Source: Paenibacillus aquistagni (GTDB taxonomy: Bacteria; Bacillota; Bacilli; Paenibacillales; Paenibacillaceae). Taken from it: a stretch of DNA of 64,000 bases. The DNA is taken from positions 62,001 through 126,000 of the forward strand of contig NZ_FXAZ01000008.1 of assembly GCF_900177815.1 (NCBI RefSeq). The letters are read 5' to 3'. Positions 1-8,797 of this stretch are shown here, one piece after another; position 1 is the first letter of the stretch, and every line of letters begins with the position of its first letter. Under the pieces are notes generated by a model. The model did not search any database, was not told where the DNA came from, and saw only the letters and a list, made by a program, of their open reading frames with translations. The translations under genes and the position numbers were made by a program.

Positions 1-471
1 CCAGTTGTCATCTATCATAATGACTCCAGGCGGCATGCCATGCGCAAGCACCGCTTCTGCATATTCAAGCACCTTCTCCTGCGTCGGATGGTAGATCAGC
101 TCTATCCACAAATTGTACTGCGGCGCGGTAAACAGCAGTTCATCCGGAAGCTGTCCATCTGCTGGAAAGTAAGCGGCCGAAGCATGCCGGAACGCTCCTC
201 TTAGATGGTCATGGCCCTCGCTAAGAATAAGCTCGCTGCTGCTTTCGACAATTAGCCTCTGCTGCTCCACTTTGAATGAAAAGGGTCCTTCTGACCATAT
301 ATATCGTCCTTGACTGGAGAGAAGAAGCGGACAAGCCTGATTGTCCATAAGATTGTGGGAAAGATCTACCTGAAACCATCCATCTGCCCGATACGGCATC
401 TGCTGACCGTCAGACACACGGCCCCCCCACCAGTACTCATGAGCAGGAATGGAAAGTTCTAATTTCTTCAT
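1..471 (-). CDS. Glycoside hydrolase family 31 protein, N-terminal part (runs off the window)
   Basis: Open frame of 157 codons starting at ATG 471 and continuing past the left edge, so the C-terminal catalytic part is not visible. GGAGGA lies 8 bases before the ATG. The visible part starts MKKLELSIPAHEYWWGG and reaches PPGVIMIDDNW, the opening of the catalytic barrel in the short bacterial GH31 enzymes; the beta-rich stretch before it fits the GH31 N-terminal domain. GH31 enzymes hydrolyse alpha-glucosidic or alpha-xylosidic bonds; the specificity cannot be read here. It lies downstream of the GH4 gene on the same strand, which suggests oligosaccharide breakdown. No signal peptide, so cytoplasmic. 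The family call is fairly firm, the substrate unknown. Confidence 0.75.
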   Translation of the reverse strand, partial: MKKLELSIPAHEYWWGGRVSDGQQMPYRADGWFQVDLSHNLMDNQACPLLLSSQGRYIWSEGPFSFKVEQQRLIVESSSELILSEGHDHLRGAFRHASAAYFPADGQLPDELLFTAPQYNLWIELIYHPTQEKVLEYAEAVLAHGMPPGVIMIDDNW

Positions 472-689
472 AATATAATCCTCCAGCTGCAATTCTAGCT
501 GCATATTATTTTTATCCTGCTGTGTTCACTCTTCAAAGAGGCGTCCTGCATGCATGAAGAGCTTAAGCCATCACAATATCATGCTTACTAGCAGCGTCAT
601 TTCTTGCTCTAGCTCTAGGCTCAGTCTCGCATGCAGGAACGCAGGCTCTTGGGATCTCGCTAGCTGTATTCTATCTACCTGCTGACTCG

Positions 690-1991
690 TTATCGATATT
701 CCGGGAGCCAGCTTCCATGGGCTTCGATTAAATCGTCGCAAAGGGCTACAATGTCATCGAGCGACAGCTCTGCTGCGGTATGCGGATCAAGCATTGCCGC
801 GTGGTAGATATGCTCCTTCTTGCGCGTCATCGCTGCTTCAATTGTGAGCAGCTGCGTATTAATGTTCGTACGGTTCAAGGCCGCACACTGCGGTGGCAGA
901 TCGCCAACATACGTGGGCGTTACACCGCTGCGATCGACGAGACATGGAACCTCAACGCAAGCCTCTCGTGGAAGATTAGAGATAAGTCCGCCTGTGTTCA
1001 TCACATTGCCGCCAATCTTAAACGGGTTATTTGTCTCCATCGCCTCAAAGATGTACGAGGCATATTCATGTGAACGGGTATGCTTCAGATCCTGTTCTTG
1101 AAGGAGCTCTTCTCTCATCTTCGCCCAGCTCGCGATCTGATTCACGCAGCGTCTTGGATATTCATCTAATGGAATATTGTAGTGTTCAATGAGCTCCGGA
1201 TAGGTTTTCTTAATAAAGTATGGATGATACTCTGCATTATGCTCCGATGATTCGGTAATATAATAGCCGAACTTCAGCATCATCTCGAAGCGCACCATGT
1301 CATGGTGCTTCTCCTGCTGCTTTTCTCTAGCCCGCTTCTTGATTTCGGGATACAAATCCACGCCATCCTTGGTTGCTTCAAGCAGCCATGCCATATGGTT
1401 GATGCCTGCGATCTTCGCTTGGACGCCAGATGCATCCATTCCAAGATTGTGGAACAAGTCGGGGATGCAGGCCTGCACGCTGTGGCACAACCCTACGGTT
1501 CGAATGCCACCGTACGTGTTCATCACATTCGTCAGCACAGCCATGGGATTCGTATAATTCAAGAACCAGGCATCCGGACACACCTCTCGCATATCTTCGG
1601 CAAAGTCCAGCATGACCGGAATTGTTCTGAGATTGCGGAAGATGCCGCCGATGCCAACCGTATCGGCAATGGTCTGGCGCAGCCCAACCTTTTTTGGAAT
1701 CTCAAAGTCTGTAATGGTGCAGGGATCGTAGCCGCCAACCTGAATGGCATTCACGACATATTTTGCACCGCGAAGCGCTTCTTTGCGGTCTTTATAAGAC
1801 TTGATCACGCAAGTGCTGCCTGAGGTTTTCTTCAAATTGGTTAGGATTCGCTCTGAATCCGCCAAGCGCTCATGGTCAATATCAAAGAGCGCGAGCTCAA
1901 AGCCCTGCAGCGCGTCCGTCAGCATGCAATCACCAAGGACATTTTTAGCAAACACGGTACTTCCTGCTCCTAGAAATGTAATCTTGCTCAT
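690..1991 (-). CDS. melA: Alpha-galactosidase, glycoside hydrolase family 4
   Basis: 433 residues. GH4 enzymes use NAD+ and a divalent metal (usually Mn2+) with a transient redox step to cleave glycosides in the cytoplasm. Seen here: N-terminal dinucleotide motif GAGSTVFAKN (residues 8-17), NYTNP at 145-149, the metal-binding Cys in GLCHS (about 169) and His in GINHMAW (about 199). MelA-type alpha-galactosidase is the best guess within GH4; alpha-glucosidase or glucuronidase specificity is not excluded. The longest frame starts at 2015, but AGGAGAG just before ATG 1991 favours MSKITFLG as the start. Upstream at about 2063-2072 there is a half-symmetric GGAACGTTTC that resembles a weak catabolite-response site. 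The GH31 gene follows on the same strand after 218 bases. Confidence 0.85.
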   Translation of the reverse strand: MSKITFLGAGSTVFAKNVLGDCMLTDALQGFELALFDIDHERLADSERILTNLKKTSGSTCVIKSYKDRKEALRGAKYVVNAIQVGGYDPCTITDFEIPKKVGLRQTIADTVGIGGIFRNLRTIPVMLDFAEDMREVCPDAWFLNYTNPMAVLTNVMNTYGGIRTVGLCHSVQACIPDLFHNLGMDASGVQAKIAGINHMAWLLEATKDGVDLYPEIKKRAREKQQEKHHDMVRFEMMLKFGYYITESSEHNAEYHPYFIKKTYPELIEHYNIPLDEYPRRCVNQIASWAKMREELLQEQDLKHTRSHEYASYIFEAMETNNPFKIGGNVMNTGGLISNLPREACVEVPCLVDRSGVTPTYVGDLPPQCAALNRTNINTQLLTIEAAMTRKKEHIYHAAMLDPHTAAELSLDDIVALCDDLIEAHGSWLPEYR

Positions 1992-2137
1992 GTCCATCTC
2001 TCCTATCATCATCAATGTGAGCTGATGCCTTAACTATAGACAGAGAAAGGTCATTTTAGTATGGAACGTTTCTATTGTTATATGGATTAATGTAGTTTTC
2101 TCGAACAATTATTACTCGATCGATCATAACGCTCACA

Positions 2138-2192
2138 TTGGCCCGAGAGACTTAATAGAACGCATGATGCTCACTAGAAGCTCTCGGGCCAA
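2138..2192. repeat. Perfect 12-bp inverted repeat between two minus-strand genes
   Basis: TTGGCCCGAGAG (2138-2149) is repeated inverted as CTCTCGGGCCAA (2181-2192), with a 31-base loop. An outer CACATT / AATGTG pair extends the stem past a small bulge. Neither side has a clear T run, so it is either a U-poor terminator after the UvrA-like gene or a regulatory structure ahead of the GH4 gene. Confidence 0.6.
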
Positions 2193-2234
2193 GTATAATG
2201 TGCAAGAATCCGAGCATCTCGTCTTTGATAATGG

Positions 2235-4511
2235 CTATCGGAGTTCCTTGCGCAGACAAGCCGCTGTCAGCGACACGGGATGCATCAACAGCTCCTTGGG
2301 CGTACCCTCAAAAATAATATGACCGCCATGCTTGCCTCCTCCAGGTCCCATATCCATGATCCAATCACACTGCTTAATCACATCCAGATTATGCTCGATG
2401 ACGATGAGCGTATTGCCATTATCCACGATACGGTTCAACAGCTTCATCAAAAACTCAATATCAGCCATATGCAGACCTGTCGTCGGCTCATCCATGACAA
2501 AGATGCTGCCTGTCAGATGCAGCTCTGTCGCAAGCTTCAAGCGCTGCCGTTCTCCTCCAGACATGGAACTGACCGTCTGGCCCAGACTGATATAACCTAA
2601 GCCAACGTCTATCAGGTTCTTCAGCTTCTGATGAATCTTGTCTTCATCAAAGAAAGCAGCCGCCTGTTCCGCCGTCATCGCAAGCACATCCACAATGGTC
2701 TGCCCTCGCAAACGATATTGAAGCACCTCTTCCTTATATCGCCGTCCTTCGCAATGCTCACAGATTGTGGTCACAGGGTCCATGAAGGCCATATCGGTAG
2801 TCATCACGCCTCTTCCTTCACAGACAGGACATGCTCCTTTTGCATTGAAGCTGAACAAGCTGGCAGCGACACCATTTGCTTCGGCAAAGCGTTTGCGTAT
2901 CTCGTCCATCACACCAAGGTATGTGGCAGGGCAGGATCTTGAAGAGGTCCCAATTGCGCTTTGATCAATAATCAGTACTTCAGGATGCTGAGCAGCCAAC
3001 ACATCTCCGACCAGTGTGCTCTTTCCAGAACCAGCAACTCCCGTAACCGCAGTCAATACGCCAATGGGAATATCGACCTGAACATCGTTCAGATTGTGCT
3101 TAGATGCATGTTGAATCTCAATCCATCCTTGAGCGTCTCTTACTGCCTCCTTGATCGCAACCCGCTCACGAAGATGCCGGCCGGTAAGCGTCTGGGCTTT
3201 AACAAGGCCTTCCACTGTTCCTTCAAAGACAATCTCTCCTCCACGCTGGCCCGCCAGCGGCCCCATATCAATCACATGATCCGCGATCTCGATCACATCC
3301 CGATCGTGCTCCACCACAAGAACGGTGTTGCCTTTATCCCGCAGCTCTTGCATAAGGGCGATCAGTCGTGCGACATCATGAGGATGGAGCCCCACGCTCG
3401 GCTCGTCAAAGATGTAAGTCATGCCAGTCAGGCTGCTTGACAGGTGGCGAACCATCTTAAGCCGCTGCGCCTCGCCTCCTGAGAGGGATGAGGTTTCCCG
3501 GTGGAGTGACAGATAGCCAAGCCCCATCTTGCATATGCGCTCAAGCGGCGGCAGCAGCTTATTCACGATCGGGCCTCCAATCGGGTCGTGTACGTCCTTT
3601 AGCACCTCCACCAGATCCGCAATCTCCATCATGGAGCACTGCGCAATGTTGTATCCCTTTACGATGGATTGGAGCGCTGTCGCATTCAATCTGGCACCAT
3701 GACAGACCGGACACACCTCCTCAGACACAACCTTCATGATGGCTTCCCTGTTCTTAGGTGCCAAAGAGCTGATATCACGCTTTAGATACAGCCGATTGAA
3801 GCGAAGGAGCAGGCCTTCGTATGAGACCTTGGCAACACCTCCGCTGCTCTTAATCGGCACCTTGCTGCCCTTGCCATACAGCAGCTTCTCCCACTCCTCT
3901 TCATTGTAGGCAGACAGAGGTTTCTCCACATCAAAATAGCCGGAATGCGCATAGATTTGCCACTGCCATGTTCCTTGAGCGAACATCGGAAATTGAATGG
4001 CCCCGTCCTGAAGTGATTTGCTCTTGTCCAGCAATCGGTCTAGATCAACCTGCAAAGCATGTCCTAGCCCATCGCAAGCTTTGCACATGCCTGCCGGGTC
4101 ATTGAACGAGTAAGCCGTCGATGCTCCTGCGCTTGGCTCGCCAATTCGTGAGAACAACAGCCTCATAAGCGGATAAATATCCGTCATCGTACCCACGGTC
4201 GATCGTGCATTGCCGCCAACTGGCTTCTGATCAATGATGATAGCCGTTGACAGATTATCGATCGTCTCAACATTCGGCTTCTCATGCTTCGGCAGCCGAT
4301 TGCGCACAAACCATGAGAATGTCTCATTCAACTGCCGCTGCGATTCAACGGCGATTGTATCAAACACCAAAGAAGACTTCCCTGATCCCGAGACCCCGGT
4401 AAACACGATCAGCTTGTTTTTTGGAATGCTAAGACTAATATTTTTCAAATTGTTCTCACTAGCACCAGTGATGTGAAGCGCATCCTTGCGGTGATTCATA
4501 GTCGAGTTCAT
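2235..4511 (-). CDS. UvrA-like ABC ATPase (short UvrA paralogue)
   Basis: 758 residues, clearly shorter than genuine UvrA (about 940-960). It has two ABC ATPase halves: Walker A GVSGSGKSS near residue 39 and GVAGSGKST in the second half, signatures LSGGEAQR and MSGGERQR, and Walker B segments FDEPSVGLHP and MDEPTTGLHM. Zinc-type CxxC pairs are present (CKACDGLG, CPVCHG, CPVCEGRG, CEHCEG). The length deficit fits the class II UvrA/DrrC-like group, which lacks the UvrB-binding region and is linked to drug or lesion tolerance; that role is inference. The longest frame begins at GTG 4577, but GGAGG 8 bases before ATG 4511 supports the start used. A WYL regulator lies 124 bases upstream on the same strand. 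Confidence 0.88.
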   Translation of the reverse strand: MNSTMNHRKDALHITGASENNLKNISLSIPKNKLIVFTGVSGSGKSSLVFDTIAVESQRQLNETFSWFVRNRLPKHEKPNVETIDNLSTAIIIDQKPVGGNARSTVGTMTDIYPLMRLLFSRIGEPSAGASTAYSFNDPAGMCKACDGLGHALQVDLDRLLDKSKSLQDGAIQFPMFAQGTWQWQIYAHSGYFDVEKPLSAYNEEEWEKLLYGKGSKVPIKSSGGVAKVSYEGLLLRFNRLYLKRDISSLAPKNREAIMKVVSEEVCPVCHGARLNATALQSIVKGYNIAQCSMMEIADLVEVLKDVHDPIGGPIVNKLLPPLERICKMGLGYLSLHRETSSLSGGEAQRLKMVRHLSSSLTGMTYIFDEPSVGLHPHDVARLIALMQELRDKGNTVLVVEHDRDVIEIADHVIDMGPLAGQRGGEIVFEGTVEGLVKAQTLTGRHLRERVAIKEAVRDAQGWIEIQHASKHNLNDVQVDIPIGVLTAVTGVAGSGKSTLVGDVLAAQHPEVLIIDQSAIGTSSRSCPATYLGVMDEIRKRFAEANGVAASLFSFNAKGACPVCEGRGVMTTDMAFMDPVTTICEHCEGRRYKEEVLQYRLRGQTIVDVLAMTAEQAAAFFDEDKIHQKLKNLIDVGLGYISLGQTVSSMSGGERQRLKLATELHLTGSIFVMDEPTTGLHMADIEFLMKLLNRIVDNGNTLIVIEHNLDVIKQCDWIMDMGPGGGKHGGHIIFEGTPKELLMHPVSLTAACLRKELR

Positions 4512-4635
4512 GCATCTTGCCTCCATTTCATATGCGATTCTTCCATCGTAACGCGCATATAGGACAGAATTTGTCACCGATAAAAAAATGGATGAGAAAG
4601 CCGCACAACCAACCGCTATTGCTTCCTTTCTTCAT

Positions 4636-5613
4636 TCAATCTTGGTGCTCTCCATGATGCTGATACATCGCTCGATAGGCTATCAGCTGCTTCTCAGCGC
4701 GCTCAAGCAGCATGTCTTGTATGTCCTGCGGCGCGACCACTCGCACATGCTCCCCCCACGTGTAAAATAGCGAGGCATAATCTGGCAGGTATTCCCTATT
4801 GATATGCATGCGCACCGTCCCTTCTCCTTTCTCGTCAACCACAAGCGCAGAAGAGAGGTTAAAATGGCCTTTGCATTGGCGCACGCCCTCACGATCTAGT
4901 TGAATGTAGAGCTCAACCCTTGCATGGTTCTTCTGCTCCTCATATTCCTGCTTGAGCCAAGCTGCCAGATTAATCCGCGGCTCATCATCACGTTCCAGTA
5001 CGACTGCGGAGTGGGCACGATCCACGCGGTACAGCAAGATTTTACGCTTGTCATGATCATAAGCAGGGCAGTACCAAAAGCCATTTTGCGCATAGACGCC
5101 AATCGGAGTCACTCGCTTCTCCTTCAAGGCATCCTTCGATTCGTACTTCATTGCTACGATCGAACGATTCATGGATGCTTCAAGCAGAGGCACAAGCGAA
5201 GAGGAGCTTATCGTACGTGTCGGACTCCAAAAGGCTAGATGAAGCCGCAATTGATCCACTTTCTTCTTGGCCTCTTGGCTAAGCTGCTGGTACAGCTTCT
5301 CGCTGACGGACTTTGCCTCTGCATCAAAGGGGAGCGACTCATAACGGTGCAGCGCCTGATGCGCAAAGAAGATGGATATGGCCTCTTCTTCCGTAAACAC
5401 GATAGGCGGGAGCGCCCGATTATTCAGCATCCGGTACCCTCCATATCGACCCTGCTCGGTATATAAAGGCACCCCCATGCTGCTCAACTCGTTCAAGTAC
5501 CGCTGAATCGTACGAACCGAAACTCCAAATTCATCGGCCAATTCCTGTGCAGTAAAGGCTGACTTGCGATTGATATACATCCAAATATCGATCAGTCTTG
5601 TGGACTTCGACAT
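4636..5613 (-). CDS. HTH/WYL-domain transcriptional regulator (YafY/DeoR-like)
   Basis: 325 residues. N-terminal winged helix-turn-helix (FTAQELADEFGVSVRTIQRYL, here in two parts: residues about 18-38), followed by GVPLYTEQGRYGGYRM and a central WYL domain (EKRVTPIGVYAQNGFWY at about 165-185), then a C-terminal WCX-like region. WYL proteins bind ligands or nucleic acid and control DNA-damage or stress genes. AGAGG 7 bases before ATG 5613 supports the start. The UvrA-like gene follows on the same strand, so regulator and ATPase may be co-transcribed, possibly with autoregulation; this is inference from position. Confidence 0.85.
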   Translation of the reverse strand: MSKSTRLIDIWMYINRKSAFTAQELADEFGVSVRTIQRYLNELSSMGVPLYTEQGRYGGYRMLNNRALPPIVFTEEEAISIFFAHQALHRYESLPFDAEAKSVSEKLYQQLSQEAKKKVDQLRLHLAFWSPTRTISSSSLVPLLEASMNRSIVAMKYESKDALKEKRVTPIGVYAQNGFWYCPAYDHDKRKILLYRVDRAHSAVVLERDDEPRINLAAWLKQEYEEQKNHARVELYIQLDREGVRQCKGHFNLSSALVVDEKGEGTVRMHINREYLPDYASLFYTWGEHVRVVAPQDIQDMLLERAEKQLIAYRAMYQHHGEHQD

Positions 5614-5891
5614 AGGCTACCTCTTTTCTCCGATTTATCCATTCTCAGCATTATACCTCTCTATATAAAAGTGTACCCTTATATTAAGACAAATGTTGTC
5701 ATATTTAAAACAAGTCAGGAATTCCCCTTGTAATCAATAAGCCTGCCTTGAAAAAGCGTTCTGCGAAGTCTTCAAGCCTTCCATTTTTCATCTTCCAACT
5801 TGTCAATCTGTTAGTTTCTTAATTCTAACCGTCTTCCTTCCTCAAACCTGAATCCTGATCCCACTCTGCAATGCACGGCTTTGAACCGTGC
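5614..5891. other. Intergenic stretch without a supported gene
   Basis: Between the WYL gene start and the terminator of the metallophosphoesterase gene. No open frame with a ribosome binding site was seen. A minus-strand TATAAT about 40 bases upstream of the WYL start could be its -10 box, but no good -35 was found. A small hairpin GCACGG/CCGTGC lies at 5873-5891. Confidence 0.4.
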
Positions 5892-5936
5892 AAAAAAAGA
5901 CTTCATTCCCCTCATATTGAAGAGGAGAATGAAGTC
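5892..5936 (-). terminator. Rho-independent terminator
   Basis: Stem GACTTCATTC (5899-5908) / GAATGAAGTC (5927-5936) with inner CTC/GAG pairs. On the minus strand it is followed directly by seven T residues (5898-5892). It ends transcription of the metallophosphoesterase gene, whose stop is 135 bases upstream. Confidence 0.85.
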
Positions 5937-6071
5937 TACGATGGCTGAATTAATCTCGTTTGGATGAACACGATACAAATCGATTTACTAGCATTAAACG
6001 TGTTAGGGGTAACACGAATGCGAGCATCTTGCTTCATTATAACCGTGAGCCATAACCAACTATGCAGCGAG

Positions 6072-7055
6072 TTACACCTGTACTTTCTTGCCCTCTGGCT
6101 GATGCTCTGGCTGTTCATACACCCGGTTCCCGTCATTTTCGTGAATCCACGTATGAAAGGTTCTTTCACCTTGCTTCAACCGAATGACACGAGCCCCTGT
6201 CGGAACTAGATCGTGGCGGACGCCATCGACAAAGCTTACATATCGAGTTGACCTTCCATAGCTCAGACGTATGCCATGAAGCGTCCCTGTAAAGTCATTG
6301 CCATGATCATGGCCGACGAAGGTGCCCATCACATCGCCCATTTTCAGCATTGCGGCGAACATGCCGCTGTTCACTACAGGAGAACTGCACCATTTATCAT
6401 AGCGATGCCCATAGCATACATGTCCATTCCACAGCTCATTGTACTCAGGCAGTGGAATATGGAAGAAGGCAAGCGCAGGCAGCGGCTCATCGCCATTCGC
6501 TTCAGCAAGCTGCCTCGACATATTCTGATACCACTGTATCTGGCTTGGATGAATCCAATCATATCCGCCGACCCGCTTGCCGAACTTGGAGTAGTCGCCG
6601 CTGTCTAGGAAGTACAGCGCCGCTTCATCGCGCTCTGCTTCGCCCTGTATCGTGAGCACATAATTGCCTGCTCCCGCTACTCCCTCTGGGTCTGGCTTCG
6701 CAACACAGTGCGGCTGCTGAAGCTGGAACTCGTGCATCGCCAAGCGGTTCACTTCGCCCTCTGAATCATGATTGCCGAATACCGCTGCCCAAGGAATGCC
6801 GGCTCGCTCAGCGGGCCCAATCGCACGGCCAAAAGATTCAATCGGGTCTTTGGCCCGGTTGCTAGCCACGACATCGCCGGCGTACACGATGAGATCCGGC
6901 TGTTCGGCTTCAATGATGCGCTCCATCAAGGCAATCGTCGCCTCATCATAGGCAGGCGTGTCTGGATCATAATCATGCGCATCAAGCAATTCCACATCTG
7001 AGAATTGGACGATCACAAAGGTTCCATCCTCACGAAATTTCAACGTTCTGGACAA
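6072..7055 (-). CDS. Calcineurin-like metallophosphoesterase
   Basis: 327 residues, TTG start with AGGGTGA a few bases upstream. Metallophosphoesterase blocks in order: FSD at about residue 18-20, YAGDVV (58-63), FGNHD (about 93-97), FHIPLPEY (about 195), VGHDHGND (about 245). These make the dinuclear metal site that cleaves phosphomonoesters or diesters. The first block normally reads D-x-H; here the sequence is FSDVELLDAHD, so the usual metal-binding His is absent at that position. No signal peptide is visible, so probably cytoplasmic. The closest match by motif is the Icc/DCR2-like group; substrate unknown. Confidence 0.82.
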   Translation of the reverse strand: MSRTLKFREDGTFVIVQFSDVELLDAHDYDPDTPAYDEATIALMERIIEAEQPDLIVYAGDVVASNRAKDPIESFGRAIGPAERAGIPWAAVFGNHDSEGEVNRLAMHEFQLQQPHCVAKPDPEGVAGAGNYVLTIQGEAERDEAALYFLDSGDYSKFGKRVGGYDWIHPSQIQWYQNMSRQLAEANGDEPLPALAFFHIPLPEYNELWNGHVCYGHRYDKWCSSPVVNSGMFAAMLKMGDVMGTFVGHDHGNDFTGTLHGIRLSYGRSTRYVSFVDGVRHDLVPTGARVIRLKQGERTFHTWIHENDGNRVYEQPEHQPEGKKVQV

Positions 7056-7306
7056 AAACTCACCCTCTTGTTCACAAAATGTCTATCCTAACGCATGTCC
7101 TGCATATTCCACATTATGCATTTCTAGATTCGGCATTCGATTCCTTGCCTCGCGGCATGATTTTTTTAACCTTCCTCTAAAAAGAATAGACATGAACGGC
7201 ACCATCGGCTGCGTAAAAACTCCTTCAATCGAGGCGTCTTGGGATATCTGGTCCTGACAATTGAAGGGCAGCAGCGCACGGATGCAAGGGCATAGCATGC
7301 ATGCAC

Positions 7307-7347
7307 AAAAAAAGAAGCAGTCTGTTGGTCAAGACTTCTTCTTTTTT
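7307..7347 (-). terminator. Bidirectional rho-independent terminator
   Basis: Stem GAAGCAGTCT (7314-7323) / AGACTTCTTC (7332-7341) with a small mismatch. An A run (7307-7313) lies on one side and a T run (7342-7347) on the other. On the minus strand it closes the EamA transporter gene (stop at 7411). Confidence 0.8.
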
Positions 7348-7410
7348 CCATATATACCTAATTATAATGTCTATCTCACCGACTGCATGGAGTCAGCATC
7401 GCGAGCATAT

Positions 7411-8319
7411 CTATGACTGCAATTGCTCTGCTATTTTTCTTCTGAGCCTGCGCGGCGTGCGATTAACAAGAATAATGCTGCACAGAATCAAGGCAAGCCC
7501 CGCAACCAATGTAAGTGTAAACGGCTCGTTCAAGAACAATGTTCCGATCAGAATCGCAATAAGCGGAATCAAGAAGGTGTATGAGGCTACCTTGCTTGCT
7601 TCGCCAGCATTAATCAGATAGTAGAACACCACCCAGCCGATTGCGATGACAAATAGCGCTATGAACAATAAAGACAGCACATAAGCAGAGGTCCACTGAA
7701 TATCAGACGTATTCTCAACTGCCATGCCGATCAGCGTCATAAATAATCCGCCTTCAATCAACTGAATCGTAACAAGCCAGATCGGATCGACAATGGAGCT
7801 GACCTTCTTGACGTAGATCGTGCCTATCGCCCAGCTAAGCGCTGATGCCAAGGCAAGCACAATGCCGACACCCGATACATGTCCAGACAAGCCTCCGCTG
7901 CTGATCAGGCCAACCCCTGCAAAGCCAAGCAGTAGTCCCAGCATCTTAAGCCCATACATGGCCTCCCCAAGAAACATCCAGGACAGCACGCCTACAAGCA
8001 CAGGCTGCAAGAAGACAATCGCCGAGAACAGGCCAGCCGGCATATAATGGAGCCCGATCGTTTGCAGACCGTAATACAGCACAACATTAACAAGCGCAGA
8101 TATCGCATAAATCTTCCACGCTCGCTTGAATTGAAGTCGTTCACGATGACGCATGGCGACAGCAAGCAGCATGAGTCCTCCAAGCAGCGTCCGCATGCCA
8201 GAGAACAGAATTGGCGGTGTATACGCCAGCGCAATCTTGGACAGCGGCCAGTTGATGCCCCACACGGTCACAAGAAAGGCAATGAGCAGCACCGCACGTG
8301 ATTTTGATAACTTTCCCAC
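7411..8319 (-). CDS. EamA/DMT-family membrane transporter
   Basis: About 302 residues with ten predicted hydrophobic helices arranged as two EamA repeats (first repeat from VLLIAFLVTVWGINWPLSK, second from LALASALSWAIGTIYVKK). The family exports metabolites, amino acids or drugs; substrate not readable. The longest frame starts at ATG 8352 with no good ribosome binding site; AAGGAG lies 9 bases before GTG 8319 (VGKLSKSR), which is preferred here. The C-terminus is basic (TPRRLRRKIAEQL), fitting a cytoplasmic end. Confidence 0.85.
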   Translation of the reverse strand: MGKLSKSRAVLLIAFLVTVWGINWPLSKIALAYTPPILFSGMRTLLGGLMLLAVAMRHRERLQFKRAWKIYAISALVNVVLYYGLQTIGLHYMPAGLFSAIVFLQPVLVGVLSWMFLGEAMYGLKMLGLLLGFAGVGLISSGGLSGHVSGVGIVLALASALSWAIGTIYVKKVSSIVDPIWLVTIQLIEGGLFMTLIGMAVENTSDIQWTSAYVLSLLFIALFVIAIGWVVFYYLINAGEASKVASYTFLIPLIAILIGTLFLNEPFTLTLVAGLALILCSIILVNRTPRRLRRKIAEQLQS

Positions 8320-8726
8320 GAGTAGCAGCTCCTTACTTTCACCATTTTTCATATTATTTCAGAAATCCTATCATACACCAACATAGCTAAAAAATTAATT
8401 GTTTTTTATGTTAACTCAACTTTCGCAGCTTAATTTCATTCGCGGGCGAATATCTAAAAAATCCTTATAGCTCCGTCTCCTAGGATTGGAACTGTTTTAT
8501 TAGCACCAAATGAGGAACGAGGAAAGGTATTGCACCATTTTCCGCTCCCAGCAAGTGGGTAATGCAAAAAATCGCCTCTGCCAAAAAAGTCAACCCGTAA
8601 TAACTGGCCTAACCTGATAATACGAAGAGACCCCAGCAGCTGACGCAAAATTTCCTAATGCGTCAGGTGCCGGGGACTTAATCATTAACCTGATCCAACG
8701 GATGAATAACAGGTAGAACAAGCAAA
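8320..8726. other. Intergenic stretch with one hairpin, no supported gene
   Basis: A stem CTGACGCA (8640-8647) / TGCGTCAG (8659-8666), with outer CCCC/GGGG pairs, stands at about 8631-8675. It has no T run on either side, so it is not a standard terminator. A 64-codon minus-strand frame (8454-8648) has no ribosome binding site or recognisable sequence and is not called. Confidence 0.4.
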
Positions 8727-8755
8727 TTGAAAATCATTATTCCTTTCGGTACAAT
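8727..8755 (+). promoter_or_regulatory. Sigma-A type promoter of the MerR-family gene
   Basis: TTGAAA (8727-8732), a 17-base spacer, then TACAAT (8750-8755), 42 bases before the TTG start. The spacing is the usual 17, not the 19-20 of MerR-activated promoters, so this looks like a constitutive or repressed promoter. Confidence 0.65.
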
Positions 8756-8797
8756 TAATTCCAAATATCGTATGATTCCAACCGAAGGGGTGATCGC

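Noticed and set aside
2063-2072. Catabolite-response-like GGAACGTTTC upstream of the GH4 gene
   Set aside because: Only partly matches the consensus; mentioned in the gene entry but not listed as a site.
7083-7298. 71-codon minus-strand frame between metallophosphoesterase and EamA genes
   Set aside because: No ribosome binding site and it starts beside a terminator; the sequence is not recognised.
8454-8648. 64-codon minus-strand frame upstream of the MerR gene
   Set aside because: No start signal and no recognisable sequence.
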